Of a stretch of 23,763 bases of DNA, positions 7,771-15,628 are shown piece by piece (within the stretch, counting starts at the first letter, position 1; each line of letters begins with the position of its first letter). The position numbers and the translations under genes were made by a program. The notes beneath the pieces are model-generated. The model did not search any database. It was not told where the DNA came from and saw nothing but the letters and a program-made list of their open reading frames with translations. Source of the stretch: JAVXAG01 sp040307645 (lineage in GTDB: Bacteria; Bacillota; Clostridia; Peptostreptococcales; Anaerovoracaceae); contig JAWRJF010000033.1 in NCBI GenBank assembly GCA_040307645.1, positions 1 through 23,763 of the forward strand. The letters run 5' to 3'.

Positions 7771-8712
7771 ATGGAAATGCCAGTATATTTATTTACAGGT
7801 TTTTTAGAGTCGGGCAAAACGACTTTTATTCAGGAGGCTCTAGAGGGGTCTGACTTTAATATGGGCGAAAGAACTCTTTTGATTTTATGTGAACAGGGAG
7901 AGAGAGAACTAGATCCTAGCAGTTTTTTTGGAAAAAACGTTTTTATCGAAGTTATCGAAAATGAAGAGGATTTGACGACAGATTATCTTAAAAGAATACA
8001 AGACAAACACAGACCTGAGAGGGTTGTTGTAGAGTACAACGGCATGTGGATGCTAGATACCTTTTATCAGAATATGCCAGAGTCATGGATAACTTATCAG
8101 GAGATGCTTTTCGTTTATTCTCCAACTTTCTTGGAATATAATAAGAATATGAGAACTCTTGTCTATGATAAACTAAAAAGTGCTGAGCTTGTAGTTTTTA
8201 ATCGTTTTGAAGAGGGCGAGGATAAAATGGAATTTCATAAAATAGTCAGGGGTGCTAATCGCAGAAGCCAGATTATTTACGAGTATGAAAAAGATAAGGT
8301 TGAGTTTGATGATATAAAGGATCCTCTTCCATTTGATATGGATGCTCCTTTAATTAAAATTAAAGATAGCGACTATGCTGAATGGTATAGGGACATTAAT
8401 GAAGAACAGGATAAATATGACGGAAAGACGATTAATGTTAAGTGCAGAACTTTAGTAGATGGACTGGATGATGATGATACTTTTGTCATGGGAAGGCATG
8501 TTATGACTTGTTGTGTAGAGGATATCCAGTTTGGAGGGCTTGTATGCAAATGGGTGGAGAGTAGTAGTCTTATCCATGGGGAATGGGCAGTAATCACTGC
8601 CGATATTGTAGTGGAATATCATGAGATGTATGGGGAACCGGGACCTGTTTTATATGTTTCATCTCTTCAAGTATGTCAGCCAGCTGATCCTGAAGTGGCG
8701 ACGTTTAATTAG
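7771..8712 (+). CDS. G3E-type GTPase fused to a TIGR03943/DUF1980-like C-terminal domain
   Basis: The protein has 313 residues. Its N-terminus is a CobW-type P-loop domain with GFLESGKTT (10-18). The CxCC metal motif of its neighbour is absent, and the switch region reads VVEYNG instead of EPSG. The C-terminal third contains VKCRTLVDGL followed by DDTFVMGRHVMTCCVEDIQF and GGLVCKW. This resembles the conserved end of the TIGR03943/DUF1980 (YcgQ-like) proteins, which normally pair with a separate YcgR-type permease and with G3E GTPases in zinc-responsive loci. That match is from memory of the family. AAGAAGG (7754-7760) supports the ATG at 7771. It is co-transcribed with the His-rich GTPase, so both probably act in metal delivery. 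No permease gene is in the window. Confidence 0.8.
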   Translation: MEMPVYLFTGFLESGKTTFIQEALEGSDFNMGERTLLILCEQGERELDPSSFFGKNVFIEVIENEEDLTTDYLKRIQDKHRPERVVVEYNGMWMLDTFYQNMPESWITYQEMLFVYSPTFLEYNKNMRTLVYDKLKSAELVVFNRFEEGEDKMEFHKIVRGANRRSQIIYEYEKDKVEFDDIKDPLPFDMDAPLIKIKDSDYAEWYRDINEEQDKYDGKTINVKCRTLVDGLDDDDTFVMGRHVMTCCVEDIQFGGLVCKWVESSSLIHGEWAVITADIVVEYHEMYGEPGPVLYVSSLQVCQPADPEVATFN

Positions 8713-8719
8713 AGTGAGG

Positions 8720-8761
8720 GCCCAAGGAGACCAGTTGGGAAACTGGTGGACTTGGGCTTTT
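8720..8761 (+). terminator. intrinsic terminator after the G3E GTPase pair
   Basis: GCCCAAG (8720-8726) pairs with CTTGGGC (8751-8757), with an inner ACCAGTT/AACTGGT stem (8730-8736 and 8741-8747), followed by TTTT. It begins eight bases after the stop. Confidence 0.85.
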
Positions 8762-8809
8762 GTGTATAAAAGGCCGATGTGATACCAGGCACACCAAATA
8801 TCATGAAAT

Positions 8810-8912
8810 TTACCCACAAATCGAAATTTTCATGAGGTTTGCGACTGATTTTTCGGAAATATGAAAAACCAGTCGCAATTTCTTCTTTTTAGATAGAATA
8901 CGGACAGATTTT
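8810..8912. repeat. hairpin-bearing dispersed repeat, copy A
   Basis: This copy starts with TTACCCACAAA and contains TTGCGACTG (8839-8847) pairing with CAGTCGCAA (8870-8878). An inner T5/A5 extension flanks one mismatch. It continues through TTCTTCTTTTTAGATAGAA to CGGACAGATT. The same order of blocks occurs in copy B about 236 bases downstream in the same orientation. No coding frame is conserved, so it looks like a non-coding repeat or small mobile remnant. Confidence 0.7.
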
Positions 8913-9045
8913 TTACTTTTAATGTAAGTTTATGTAATAAAAAGTAAATTATCAAGAGGGAAACGCAAATTAAACGTATGATGTAAAAAATATACAGTAA
9001 ATTTATGTAAAAAATGGCCAGATTAGGGCTACCTGGCCCTAAAAC

Positions 9046-9150
9046 TTACCCACAAAATGATTTTTTTACATGATTTGCGACTGATTTTTGAGAACTGAGT
9101 AAAATCAGTCGCAAACCCTTCTCTTTAGAGAGAAAGTGGGCAGGATTACT
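9046..9150. repeat. hairpin-bearing dispersed repeat, copy B
   Basis: This copy starts with TTACCCACAAAA and has a perfect 15-base stem: TTTGCGACTGATTTT (9074-9088) and AAAATCAGTCGCAAA (9101-9115), with a 12-base loop. It continues through CCTTCTCTTTAGAGAGAAA to GGGCAGGATTA, matching copy A in block order with diverged bases. It directly abuts the GC-rich tandem repeat. Confidence 0.72.
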
Positions 9151-9173
9151 TTTTTCAAAGGGTATCGCGCGTT

Positions 9174-9366
9174 CCAAAGGGAACCGCCAGGCCCCACGGG
9201 GGCCAAGGATTCCCCGGATGCCAAAGGGAACCGCCAGGCCCCACGGTTGCCAAGGATGCCCCGGATGCCAAAGGGAACCGCCAGGCCCAACGGGGGCCAA
9301 GGATGCCCGAATGCCAAAGGGAACCGCCAGGCCCCACAGGGGCCGCGGTTGCCGCGGAGTCCAAGG
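9174..9366. repeat. GC-rich 47-bp tandem repeat, about four copies
   Basis: CCAAAGGGAACCGCCAGGCC recurs at 9174, 9221, 9268 and 9314, giving periods of 47, 47 and 46 bases (the third unit has lost one C). Each unit carries a hairpin-forming GGCCCC-acg-GGGGCC core or a close variant, plus CCAAGGATGCCCCGGATG. The last unit degenerates into GCCGCGGTTGCCGCGGAG. The block is far richer in G and C than everything around it. Frames are open on both strands only because stops are rare in GC-rich repeats; no start or ribosome site supports a gene. Confidence 0.9.
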
Positions 9367-9457
9367 GGTTTAATGAGGCTTAGACTTTTTTAAAAATGTT
9401 TTAGTAAGATTTTATTATATATGGGTCATAAAAAATCTACATTTTTCGTCAAAGCTA

Positions 9458-9485
9458 TTGACTTTTATAACCCTATAAGTATAAT
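9458..9485 (+). promoter_or_regulatory. promoter of the XRE-cupin/potABCD operon
   Basis: TTGACT (9458-9463), a 16-base spacer and a perfect TATAAT (9480-9485). The predicted transcription start, around 9492, falls just before the palindrome at 9497-9517. Confidence 0.75.
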
Positions 9486-9496
9486 ATACTGTGCAG

Positions 9497-9517
9497 ATGT
9501 TTAGAAATACTAAACAT
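9497..9517. promoter_or_regulatory. palindromic operator, probably bound by the XRE-cupin regulator
   Basis: ATGTTTAG (9497-9504), five bases AAATA, then CTAAACAT (9510-9517): a perfect 8-base inverted repeat just downstream of the -10, where a bound repressor would block transcription. The adjacent gene encodes an HTH regulator, so autoregulation together with the transporter genes is the simplest reading. Confidence 0.6.
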
Positions 9518-9560
9518 TTGGTTTACAATCTTTGCTATAGATGAAGAATTTGGAGGAATT

Positions 9561-10094
9561 ATGGATATCGGATCCAAAATAAAGGAATTGAGAGTAGTAA
9601 AGGGGCTTACCCAAGAGGAGTTGGCTGATAGGGCAGAGCTTTCTAAGGGATTTATCTCGCAGGTAGAACGTGATATTACTTCGCCTTCTATATCTACTCT
9701 AGAGGATATTTTGCAGTGTCTGGGAGTTACCATCAGTGAATTCTTTGTAAAAGATGACGATGAGCAAGTAGTTTTTAAGGATGAAGATTATTTCGAAAAA
9801 GAAGATAGCGATCTTTCCAATACAATTAAATGGATTATTCCTAATGCACAGAAAAATATTATGGAACCAATTCATTTAACCTTGAAACCGGGAGGAGAGA
9901 CTTATCCCGATAACCCACATGAGGGAGAGGAATTTGGATACGTCCTTAAAGGAGAAATTACTATTCATATTGGAAATAAAAAATATAAAGCAAAAACAGG
10001 CGAATCTTTTTATTACACGTCTGATAAGAAACACTATATAACATCGAAAAAGGGAGCAAATATTTTGTGGGTAAGCTCACCACCAAGTTTTTAA
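9561..10094 (+). CDS. XRE-family regulator with C-terminal cupin domain (PuuR-like)
   Basis: The protein has 177 residues. An XRE helix-turn-helix spans about residues 6-62 (LTQEELADRAELSKGFISQV is the DNA-binding core). A single cupin barrel spans about 103-175, with HEGEEFGYVLKGE as its first motif. XRE-cupin proteins of this kind sense small molecules through the cupin and often control polyamine or amino-acid uptake and catabolism. GGAGG (9552-9556) precedes the ATG. The gene is followed after 15 bases by potA, so it very likely regulates polyamine transport through the palindrome in its own leader. The ligand is inferred from the neighbours. Confidence 0.92.
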   Translation: MDIGSKIKELRVVKGLTQEELADRAELSKGFISQVERDITSPSISTLEDILQCLGVTISEFFVKDDDEQVVFKDEDYFEKEDSDLSNTIKWIIPNAQKNIMEPIHLTLKPGGETYPDNPHEGEEFGYVLKGEITIHIGNKKYKAKTGESFYYTSDKKHYITSKKGANILWVSSPPSF

Positions 10095-10109
10095 GATGGA
10101 GGAATTTAA

Positions 10110-11183
10110 ATGGGGGCATCATTAATAGAATTAGTAAACATCTCTAAATCCTTTGGGGATACATTGGTTTTAGACGATTTTAATCTTACAGTAAACGAAA
10201 ATGAATTTATTACATTACTTGGACCTTCCGGATGCGGTAAGACCACTACGCTTAGAATAGTTGGGGGATTTGAGACACCGGATCAGGGAAAAGTTTTATT
10301 TCAAGGCAGAGACATAACAAGCTTGCCACCAAATAAAAGGCATATAAATACTGTCTTTCAAAAATATGCACTTTTTCCCCATATGAATATTGAGCAAAAT
10401 ATTGCATTTGGACTTAAAATCAGTGGTAAGACAGATCAGTATATAAAAGATAAAGTAAAATATGCGTTAAAGTTAGTTAATCTAGAGGGCTACGAAAAAA
10501 GAAAAATTGATTCTTTAAGTGGTGGTCAGCAGCAGAGAATTGCTATGGCAAGGGCTATAGTAAATGAGCCAAAAGTGCTGTTACTAGATGAGCCTCTGGG
10601 GGCACTGGATTTGAAACTTAGACAAGATATGGAGTACGAGCTTATTAGGTTAAAGAATGAGCTTGGAATTACTTTTATTTATGTTACTCATGATCAGGAA
10701 GAAGCATTAACAATGTCGGATAAAGTTGTTGTAATGAATGGGGGATATATCCAGCAAATGGGTACTCCTGAAGAAATATATAACGAACCAGAAAATGCTT
10801 TTGTTGCTGATTTTATTGGAGACAGCAATATTGTAGATGGAACTATGGTTGAGGATAAAGTAGTTAAGATTTTTGGTACAATTTTCCCATGCATTGATGA
10901 GGGCTTTGGTAGAAATAAGCCTGTTGATGTGGTAATAAGGCCGGAGGATGTTATTATTTCAGACCCGGGAGAGGGGAAAATAGATGGAGAAGTGGTTCAT
11001 AATGTATTTATCGGCGTCCATTATGAAATGCAGATACTAGCTGGTGGATTTGAATGGCTGGTTCAGAATACTAAGAGCTATTCTGTAGGAAGCAAGGTTA
11101 GTATTGATGTAAAACCGGAAAACATTCAGATAATGCATAAACCTCAATCAAAAGATGAGGAGGCTATAGTATTAGATGTATAA
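10110..11183 (+). CDS. potA: spermidine/putrescine ABC transporter ATP-binding protein
   Basis: The protein has 357 residues, the usual length for PotA. It powers polyamine import at the inner face of the membrane. Visible motifs are Walker A GPSGCGKTT (38-46), Q-loop VFQKYALFPH, signature LSGGQQQRIAMARA (136-149), Walker B VLLLDEP (156-162) and switch His194. The C-terminal part from about 235 is the TOBE regulatory domain typical of importer ATPases of this class. GGAGG lies 7-8 bases before the ATG. Its end overlaps potB by eight bases. The family call is firm; polyamine specificity rests on the complete potABCD set. Confidence 0.95.
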   Translation: MGASLIELVNISKSFGDTLVLDDFNLTVNENEFITLLGPSGCGKTTTLRIVGGFETPDQGKVLFQGRDITSLPPNKRHINTVFQKYALFPHMNIEQNIAFGLKISGKTDQYIKDKVKYALKLVNLEGYEKRKIDSLSGGQQQRIAMARAIVNEPKVLLLDEPLGALDLKLRQDMEYELIRLKNELGITFIYVTHDQEEALTMSDKVVVMNGGYIQQMGTPEEIYNEPENAFVADFIGDSNIVDGTMVEDKVVKIFGTIFPCIDEGFGRNKPVDVVIRPEDVIISDPGEGKIDGEVVHNVFIGVHYEMQILAGGFEWLVQNTKSYSVGSKVSIDVKPENIQIMHKPQSKDEEAIVLDV

Positions 11184-11988
11184 AAAACTGTTATCGGGCC
11201 CATTTCTTATTTGGATTGCCTGTGGAACTATTATTCCACTTGGTGTAATTGGTTATTATGGCTTAACAAACAGAAGTGGCGCTTTTACAATAAGCAATAT
11301 TACCGCAATGTTTGGGGCAGAGCATGCGGAAGCATTGGGACTTTCTTTGCTTTTGGCCGGAATTAGTACAATAATATGCTTTCTGTTAGCCTTTCCACTT
11401 GCAATGGTTCTTAAAGACAGCAAATTTGGAAGACAGGGTTTTATTATTTTTATCTTTGTTCTGCCTATGTGGATGAATTTTTTGCTGAGAACTATGGCTT
11501 GGCAGGTTATATTGGAGAAAAATGGGATAATAAATACTGCTTTGCAGTTTTTACATCTTCCACAGCTTGAGATAATAAACACTCCGGCTGCAATTGTTCT
11601 TGGAATGGTATATGACTTTTTGCCGTTTATGGTTCTTCCAATTTACAATACAATTGTAAAAATTGATCAGAATTTAATAGAGGCGGCTTATGATTTAGGT
11701 GCTAGTAAGGTTGCAGTATTGTTTAAGATTCTGTTGCCGTTAAGTGTTCCAGGTATTGCTAGCGGAGTTACTATGGTATTTGTACCCTCTCTTACAACTT
11801 TCGTAATTTCTAATATGTTAGGTGGAGGAAAAATCAATTTAATTGGTAATATAATTGAACAGGAATTTACTATAAGTTCTAACTGGAATTTAGGTGCCGG
11901 GTTATCTATGGTAATGATGATATTTATTATAATAAGTATGGCTTTACTATCTAAATTTGATAAAAACGGGGAGGGCAATATATTATGA
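11176..11988 (+). CDS. potB: spermidine/putrescine ABC transporter permease PotB
   Basis: The protein has 270 residues with about six membrane helices (around residues 10-30, 52-78, 88-108, 137-160, 195-215 and 243-260). The EAA loop EAAYDLGAS (169-177), which contacts PotA, is followed by KILLPLSVPGI. This places it in the binding-protein-dependent permease family. The ATG lies inside the end of potA and its stop overlaps potC by four bases (ATGA), so translation is coupled. It pairs with PotC to form the membrane channel. Confidence 0.94.
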   Translation: MYKKLLSGPFLIWIACGTIIPLGVIGYYGLTNRSGAFTISNITAMFGAEHAEALGLSLLLAGISTIICFLLAFPLAMVLKDSKFGRQGFIIFIFVLPMWMNFLLRTMAWQVILEKNGIINTALQFLHLPQLEIINTPAAIVLGMVYDFLPFMVLPIYNTIVKIDQNLIEAAYDLGASKVAVLFKILLPLSVPGIASGVTMVFVPSLTTFVISNMLGGGKINLIGNIIEQEFTISSNWNLGAGLSMVMMIFIIISMALLSKFDKNGEGNIL

Positions 11989-12758
11989 AGAAGTTTGTAA
12001 AAAGCCTTTACCTGGTAATCATTTTATTATTTCTATATCTACCTATTGGGACTCTAATGGTACTTTCTTTTAATGATAGTAAATCAATGGCAACATGGAC
12101 AGGGTTCTCCTTAAGGTGGTATGAGGAGATGTTAGACAACCAGATGATAATAGATGCCTTGGTAAACACTTTTACCATTGCTCTTGCAGCAGCGTCTATT
12201 TCAACAATAATAGGAGTTGCGGCATGCATTGGAATCAGTGCAATGAGGAAGCGTAGTGAAAATGTGATTATGGGATTAAACAATATACCTTTGTTAAATG
12301 CAGATATTGTGACAGGTATTTCCCTGATGCTGGCATTTTTAGTCTTTGGTATATCTTTAAACTGGGGTACTGTATTGCTTGCTCATATAACTTTTTGCAT
12401 ACCTTATGTAATACTTTCTGTAATGCCTAAAATTAAACAGCTTTCGGATTACACATATGAGGCGGCACTAGATCTTGGTGCAACGCCGGTTTATGCTTTT
12501 TTTAAAGTTGTTTTACCAGATATAAAACCGGGGATTGTTTCAGGATTTCTGCTAGCTTTCACTATGTCTGTAGACGATTTTGTTATAACCCATTTTACTA
12601 GAGGTGCGGGAATAAACACCTTGTCTACTTTGATTTACAGTCAGGTAAAGGTTGGCATAAGACCCACTCTTTTTGCACTTTCAACGATAATTTTCGTAAT
12701 AGTGCTAATAATACTTGTTATAACTAATATTATTTCTAGAAGAGGAGAGAACGAATGA
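11985..12758 (+). CDS. potC: spermidine/putrescine ABC transporter permease PotC
   Basis: The protein has 257 residues and is a second permease with about six helices. Its EAA loop EAALDLGATP (159-168) is followed by KVVLPDIKPGI. N-terminal features (FLYLPIGTLMVLSFNDSKS, then WTGFSLRWYEEML) are typical of PotC, which distinguishes it from PotB. It starts in the ATGA overlap with potB and ends in an ATGA overlap with potD. Confidence 0.94.
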   Translation: MKKFVKSLYLVIILLFLYLPIGTLMVLSFNDSKSMATWTGFSLRWYEEMLDNQMIIDALVNTFTIALAAASISTIIGVAACIGISAMRKRSENVIMGLNNIPLLNADIVTGISLMLAFLVFGISLNWGTVLLAHITFCIPYVILSVMPKIKQLSDYTYEAALDLGATPVYAFFKVVLPDIKPGIVSGFLLAFTMSVDDFVITHFTRGAGINTLSTLIYSQVKVGIRPTLFALSTIIFVIVLIILVITNIISRRGENE

Positions 12759-13819
12759 AAAAGATTGCGACACTGTTGTTAATATTAACATTAACCGTAG
12801 GTGCTACAATGGCGTTGACTAGCTGTGGAGATAGCGGTAGCGAAAATGGAGAGGTCTACGTATATAATTATGGAGACTATATTAATCCAGAAGTTAAAGA
12901 CCTTTTTGAAGAGGAGACTGGAATAAAAGTTATTTATGATACTTATGATACTAACGAAGAAATGTATCCTGTAGTTAAGACGGGATCTGCAAGCTATGAC
13001 GTAATATGTCCTTCTGACTATATGGTTGAAAAGATGATCGCTGAAGATTTGCTTGAAGAGATTAATTTTGACAATGTTCCAAATATAAAAAATCTAGATC
13101 AAAAGTATATGAACATGGCTAAGGAATATGATCCTGAAAACAAGTATTCAGTACCTTATACTTGGGGAACTGCAGGAATTATGTATAATACTGATGTAAT
13201 TCCAAAAGGGTCTATATCGTCATGGAACGATCTATGGAATAAAAAGTATTCTGGAGAAATTGTAATGCAGGATAGTTTAAGAGATACTATGATGGTTGCA
13301 CTTAAAGGTAAAGGCTACTCGTTAAATTCAACAAATGAGAAAGAGCTAGCAGAAGCAACAAAATATTTGATTGAACAAAAACCTTTGGTTTACAAATATG
13401 CTAACGATGCAGCCAGAGATCTTCTTATTGGAGAGTCAGCAGCTTTAGGCGTTGTATGGAACGGCGAAGTTATTTATAGCAAAGAGCTTAACGATAAACT
13501 TGATTTTGTAGTACCAAAAGAGGGATCACAGGTATTTATTGATGCATGGGCTATTCCTAAGGGAGCAAAGAACAAAGAAAATGCTGAAAAGTGGATTGAC
13601 TTTTTATGCAAACCGGAAATTGCCTTCAAGAATTTTGAATATTTAACATACAGTACTCCGAATAAGGGAGCTATTGAGATGATGGATGAAAAATATAAGA
13701 ATGATCAGGCATTATTCCCAAGCGAAGAGATAATAAAAAATTGTGAGGTACTGAAAAATATTGGGCCAGAAGGTGACGATTTATACAGCAAATACTGGAA
13801 AAAGTTTAAAGCATTATAA
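12755..13819 (+). CDS. potD: spermidine/putrescine-binding lipoprotein PotD
   Basis: The protein has 354 residues. The N-terminus is a lipoprotein signal with lipobox LTSC and the lipidated Cys at 24. The mature protein is therefore tethered to the outer face of the membrane, as expected for a Gram-positive binding protein. The mature start EVYVYNYGDYINPEV is typical of the PotD/PotF family. YTWGTAGIMYNTDVI and a Trp-containing DAWAIPKGAKN segment also fit. It captures the polyamine and delivers it to PotBC. AGAGGAGAG precedes the ATG, which overlaps potC by four bases. Spermidine versus putrescine preference cannot be told by eye. Confidence 0.95.
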   Translation: MKKIATLLLILTLTVGATMALTSCGDSGSENGEVYVYNYGDYINPEVKDLFEEETGIKVIYDTYDTNEEMYPVVKTGSASYDVICPSDYMVEKMIAEDLLEEINFDNVPNIKNLDQKYMNMAKEYDPENKYSVPYTWGTAGIMYNTDVIPKGSISSWNDLWNKKYSGEIVMQDSLRDTMMVALKGKGYSLNSTNEKELAEATKYLIEQKPLVYKYANDAARDLLIGESAALGVVWNGEVIYSKELNDKLDFVVPKEGSQVFIDAWAIPKGAKNKENAEKWIDFLCKPEIAFKNFEYLTYSTPNKGAIEMMDEKYKNDQALFPSEEIIKNCEVLKNIGPEGDDLYSKYWKKFKAL

Positions 13820-13840
13820 TTAAATTAATAGTCGAAAAAT

Positions 13841-13878
13841 AAAGATATGTCTATAATCAATGGGCATATCTTTTTTTT
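13841..13878 (+). terminator. intrinsic terminator after potD
   Basis: AAAGATATG (13841-13849) pairs with CATATCTTT (13865-13873) and is followed by a T-run to 13878. It separates the polyamine operon from the surface-protein operon. Confidence 0.85.
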
Positions 13879-13966
13879 ATGGAAAAACGTGAGATGAGTT
13901 GTCGAATAAAAATTTACAAAATAATTGTTAAATATGCTATTAATAGATAAGTAAGGGGGAATTCTG

Positions 13967-14464
13967 ATGAAAAAAGCCATAGGGGTTGTGGTTGATATTT
14001 TTTTGATAATATTGGTTATACTTGCAATATTATTAGTAGGTGTAAGGGTGGCAGGAATCAGGCCCTATACTGTTATAAGTGGCAGTATGGAACCGGAATA
14101 TCCTGTAGGGTCTATAGTTTATGTAAAAGATATAGATGTAAAAAATGTAGAGGTGGGAGATGTCATTACTTTTGTATTAGATGATAAGTTAAATGTCGCA
14201 ACGCATAGAGTCATAGGGGTGGACTTTGAGGAAGGATATTTTACTACCAAGGGTGATGCAAATAACAGTAATGATGGAAGTCCTGTCTATTTTGAAAATT
14301 ACTTAGGAAAGGTTGTTGCTTGTATTCCATATCTGGGGTACATCATGGAGGCCATTACTAGAAGATATTTTAAATACATATTTGCAGTAATTTTGTCTTT
14401 GACGTTAGGCTATATGTTAGCTTCTAACCTTCTTAAAAGGAAGATGGTTAGTGGAAATAAATAA
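13967..14464 (+). CDS. sipW: SipW-type signal peptidase I
   Basis: The protein has 165 residues. It has an N-terminal membrane helix (about 5-27), the catalytic segment SGSMEPEYPVGS with Ser40, and ATHRVIG with His80. His replaces the Lys general base of ordinary bacterial signal peptidases, which marks the ER-type (SipW) class. A second membrane segment lies at about 133-153. SipW enzymes cleave the special signal peptides of TasA/camelysin-like fibre proteins. Three proteins with such signals follow in the same operon, which strongly supports that role. GTAAGGGGG precedes the ATG. A promoter must lie in 13879-13960, but no convincing -35/-10 pair is visible. Confidence 0.93.
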   Translation: MKKAIGVVVDIFLIILVILAILLVGVRVAGIRPYTVISGSMEPEYPVGSIVYVKDIDVKNVEVGDVITFVLDDKLNVATHRVIGVDFEEGYFTTKGDANNSNDGSPVYFENYLGKVVACIPYLGYIMEAITRRYFKYIFAVILSLTLGYMLASNLLKRKMVSGNK

Positions 14465-14484
14465 TTTTTATAAGGGGGAAAAAA

Positions 14485-15045
14485 ATGAAAAAGAGGAGTA
14501 TTGGGATTTTGCTTGCTGGTTTATTGGTAGTTAGTGCGGCAATAGGAGGAACGGCTGCATGGCTAACAGATGCTAAGGAAGCTACAAACACATTTATCGT
14601 TGGAGATTTAGAAATTGACTTGGAGGAACCTAATTGGAATGATAATCAGAAGATTTATCCAGGAGTTGAAATTCCTAAAAACCCAGAGGTTACAGTAAAA
14701 GCAGGCAGTGAAGAGTGTTATGTTTTTGTATCTGTTGATAATAAGCTTGCTTCGGTTACAAATTTAGACATTAGTGATGATTGGAAGGATGTAGCACAAG
14801 AGGGGAACAAAGTTTTATACAAGTACAAGGAGACTGTAAATGCTTTGGCAGAGGAAAAGGTTCTTACAGACGTATTTACTAAAGTATCTGTTGGTGATGG
14901 TGTAACTAGAGAACAGTTAAGGGCTTTAAGTGGTAATGATCAACAGATAATCATTAAAGCATATGCTCATCAGGTAGAGGAAACAACTTATGAAACAGCT
15001 TTAGCAAATGCAAAATCATCTCTAGGATTTACTGCAGGCCTATAA
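14485..15045 (+). CDS. SipW-cognate exported protein 1, TasA/camelysin-like
   Basis: The protein has 186 residues. The N-terminus is a SipW-class signal peptide: KKRS, a hydrophobic core with GGTAAWLTDAKEATNTF, then VGDLEIDLEE. This pattern is shared with TasA and CalY, where the cut lies near the aromatic residue. The mature part looks like an all-beta extracellular subunit (EVTVKAGSEECYVFVSVDN) ending in KSSLGFTAGL. It has no membrane anchor or sorting signal of its own. AAGGGGG precedes the ATG, 20 bases after sipW. It is probably a major fibre or matrix subunit, inferred from the signal peptide and the position after sipW. Confidence 0.88.
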   Translation: MKKRSIGILLAGLLVVSAAIGGTAAWLTDAKEATNTFIVGDLEIDLEEPNWNDNQKIYPGVEIPKNPEVTVKAGSEECYVFVSVDNKLASVTNLDISDDWKDVAQEGNKVLYKYKETVNALAEEKVLTDVFTKVSVGDGVTREQLRALSGNDQQIIIKAYAHQVEETTYETALANAKSSLGFTAGL

Positions 15046-15079
15046 TTAAGGTTTCTATAATATGAGAGAGGGGATAGGG

Positions 15080-15613
15080 ATGAAAAAAAAGATTTTAATA
15101 ATCGAAGTGCTTATGATGGTGCTGACTGTAGTTTTTGGCACTACTCTAGCTTACTTCACAGTAGAGGCAAAGGCTGTCAATTCTATCACCATGGGGAGTG
15201 TTGATTTAAAGCTTCATGACGAGGTTGCAACGGGGGAGGATTTTCCTAAGGATGGGGTTAAAGATGTAATGCCGGGGCAATCTATTGAAAAAGTTGTGTA
15301 TGTAGAAAATGTAGGCTCAAAATCACTATTTGCAAGAATAAATATAGACAATAGTTTTGTAGAGGGGTTGACGCCAGACTTTAATACAAAGGATTGGACT
15401 TTTAATCAGTTGGATCAATGTTACTATTATAATAAACCACTAGCTCCAGGTGAAAAAACAGAGACTTTATTTGAAACAGTAAAAGTATCACCTTCTCTAG
15501 GGAATGATAGTAAATGTAAAAGCTACACAATAGATGTTATAGCTCAGGGCGTACAAGTTGACAACAACGGTACAGACCCTATATTGGCTAGCGGGTGGCC
15601 ACAGGTTGATTAA
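15080..15613 (+). CDS. SipW-cognate exported protein 2
   Basis: The protein has 177 residues from the chosen ATG at 15080, which has AGAGGGG six bases upstream. An in-frame ATG at 15062 would add six residues but lacks a ribosome site. The signal is SipW-type: a hydrophobic stretch, then TTLAYFTVEAKAVNSITMGS and VDLKLHDE. The mature domain is beta-rich. The segment DWTFNQLDQCYYYNKPLAPG has a clear counterpart in the fifth gene of the operon (DWFYNAADGFYYYKYPVEPG), so these two are paralogues. They recall the CPF_0494-like alternate-signal exported family, a memory-based match. No wall anchor is present. It is likely a minor subunit or assembly protein. Confidence 0.87.
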   Translation: MKKKILIIEVLMMVLTVVFGTTLAYFTVEAKAVNSITMGSVDLKLHDEVATGEDFPKDGVKDVMPGQSIEKVVYVENVGSKSLFARINIDNSFVEGLTPDFNTKDWTFNQLDQCYYYNKPLAPGEKTETLFETVKVSPSLGNDSKCKSYTIDVIAQGVQVDNNGTDPILASGWPQVD

Positions 15614-15628
15614 TAAGGAGGGGATAAT

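Noticed and set aside
9174..9366. Possible CRISPR array
   Set aside because: The units are contiguous and nearly identical through their whole 47 bases, so there are no unique spacers, and no cas genes lie in the window.
9046..9393. Several overlapping open frames rich in Pro, Gly and Arg on both strands
   Set aside because: They are a product of the GC-rich 47-bp tandem repeat, which rarely contains stops. Multiple frames are open at once, and no start signal is present.
15062..15079. Longer start for the second SipW-cognate protein
   Set aside because: The ATG at 15062 has no ribosome site, while 15080 has AGAGGGG at good distance and gives a standard Lys-rich signal start.
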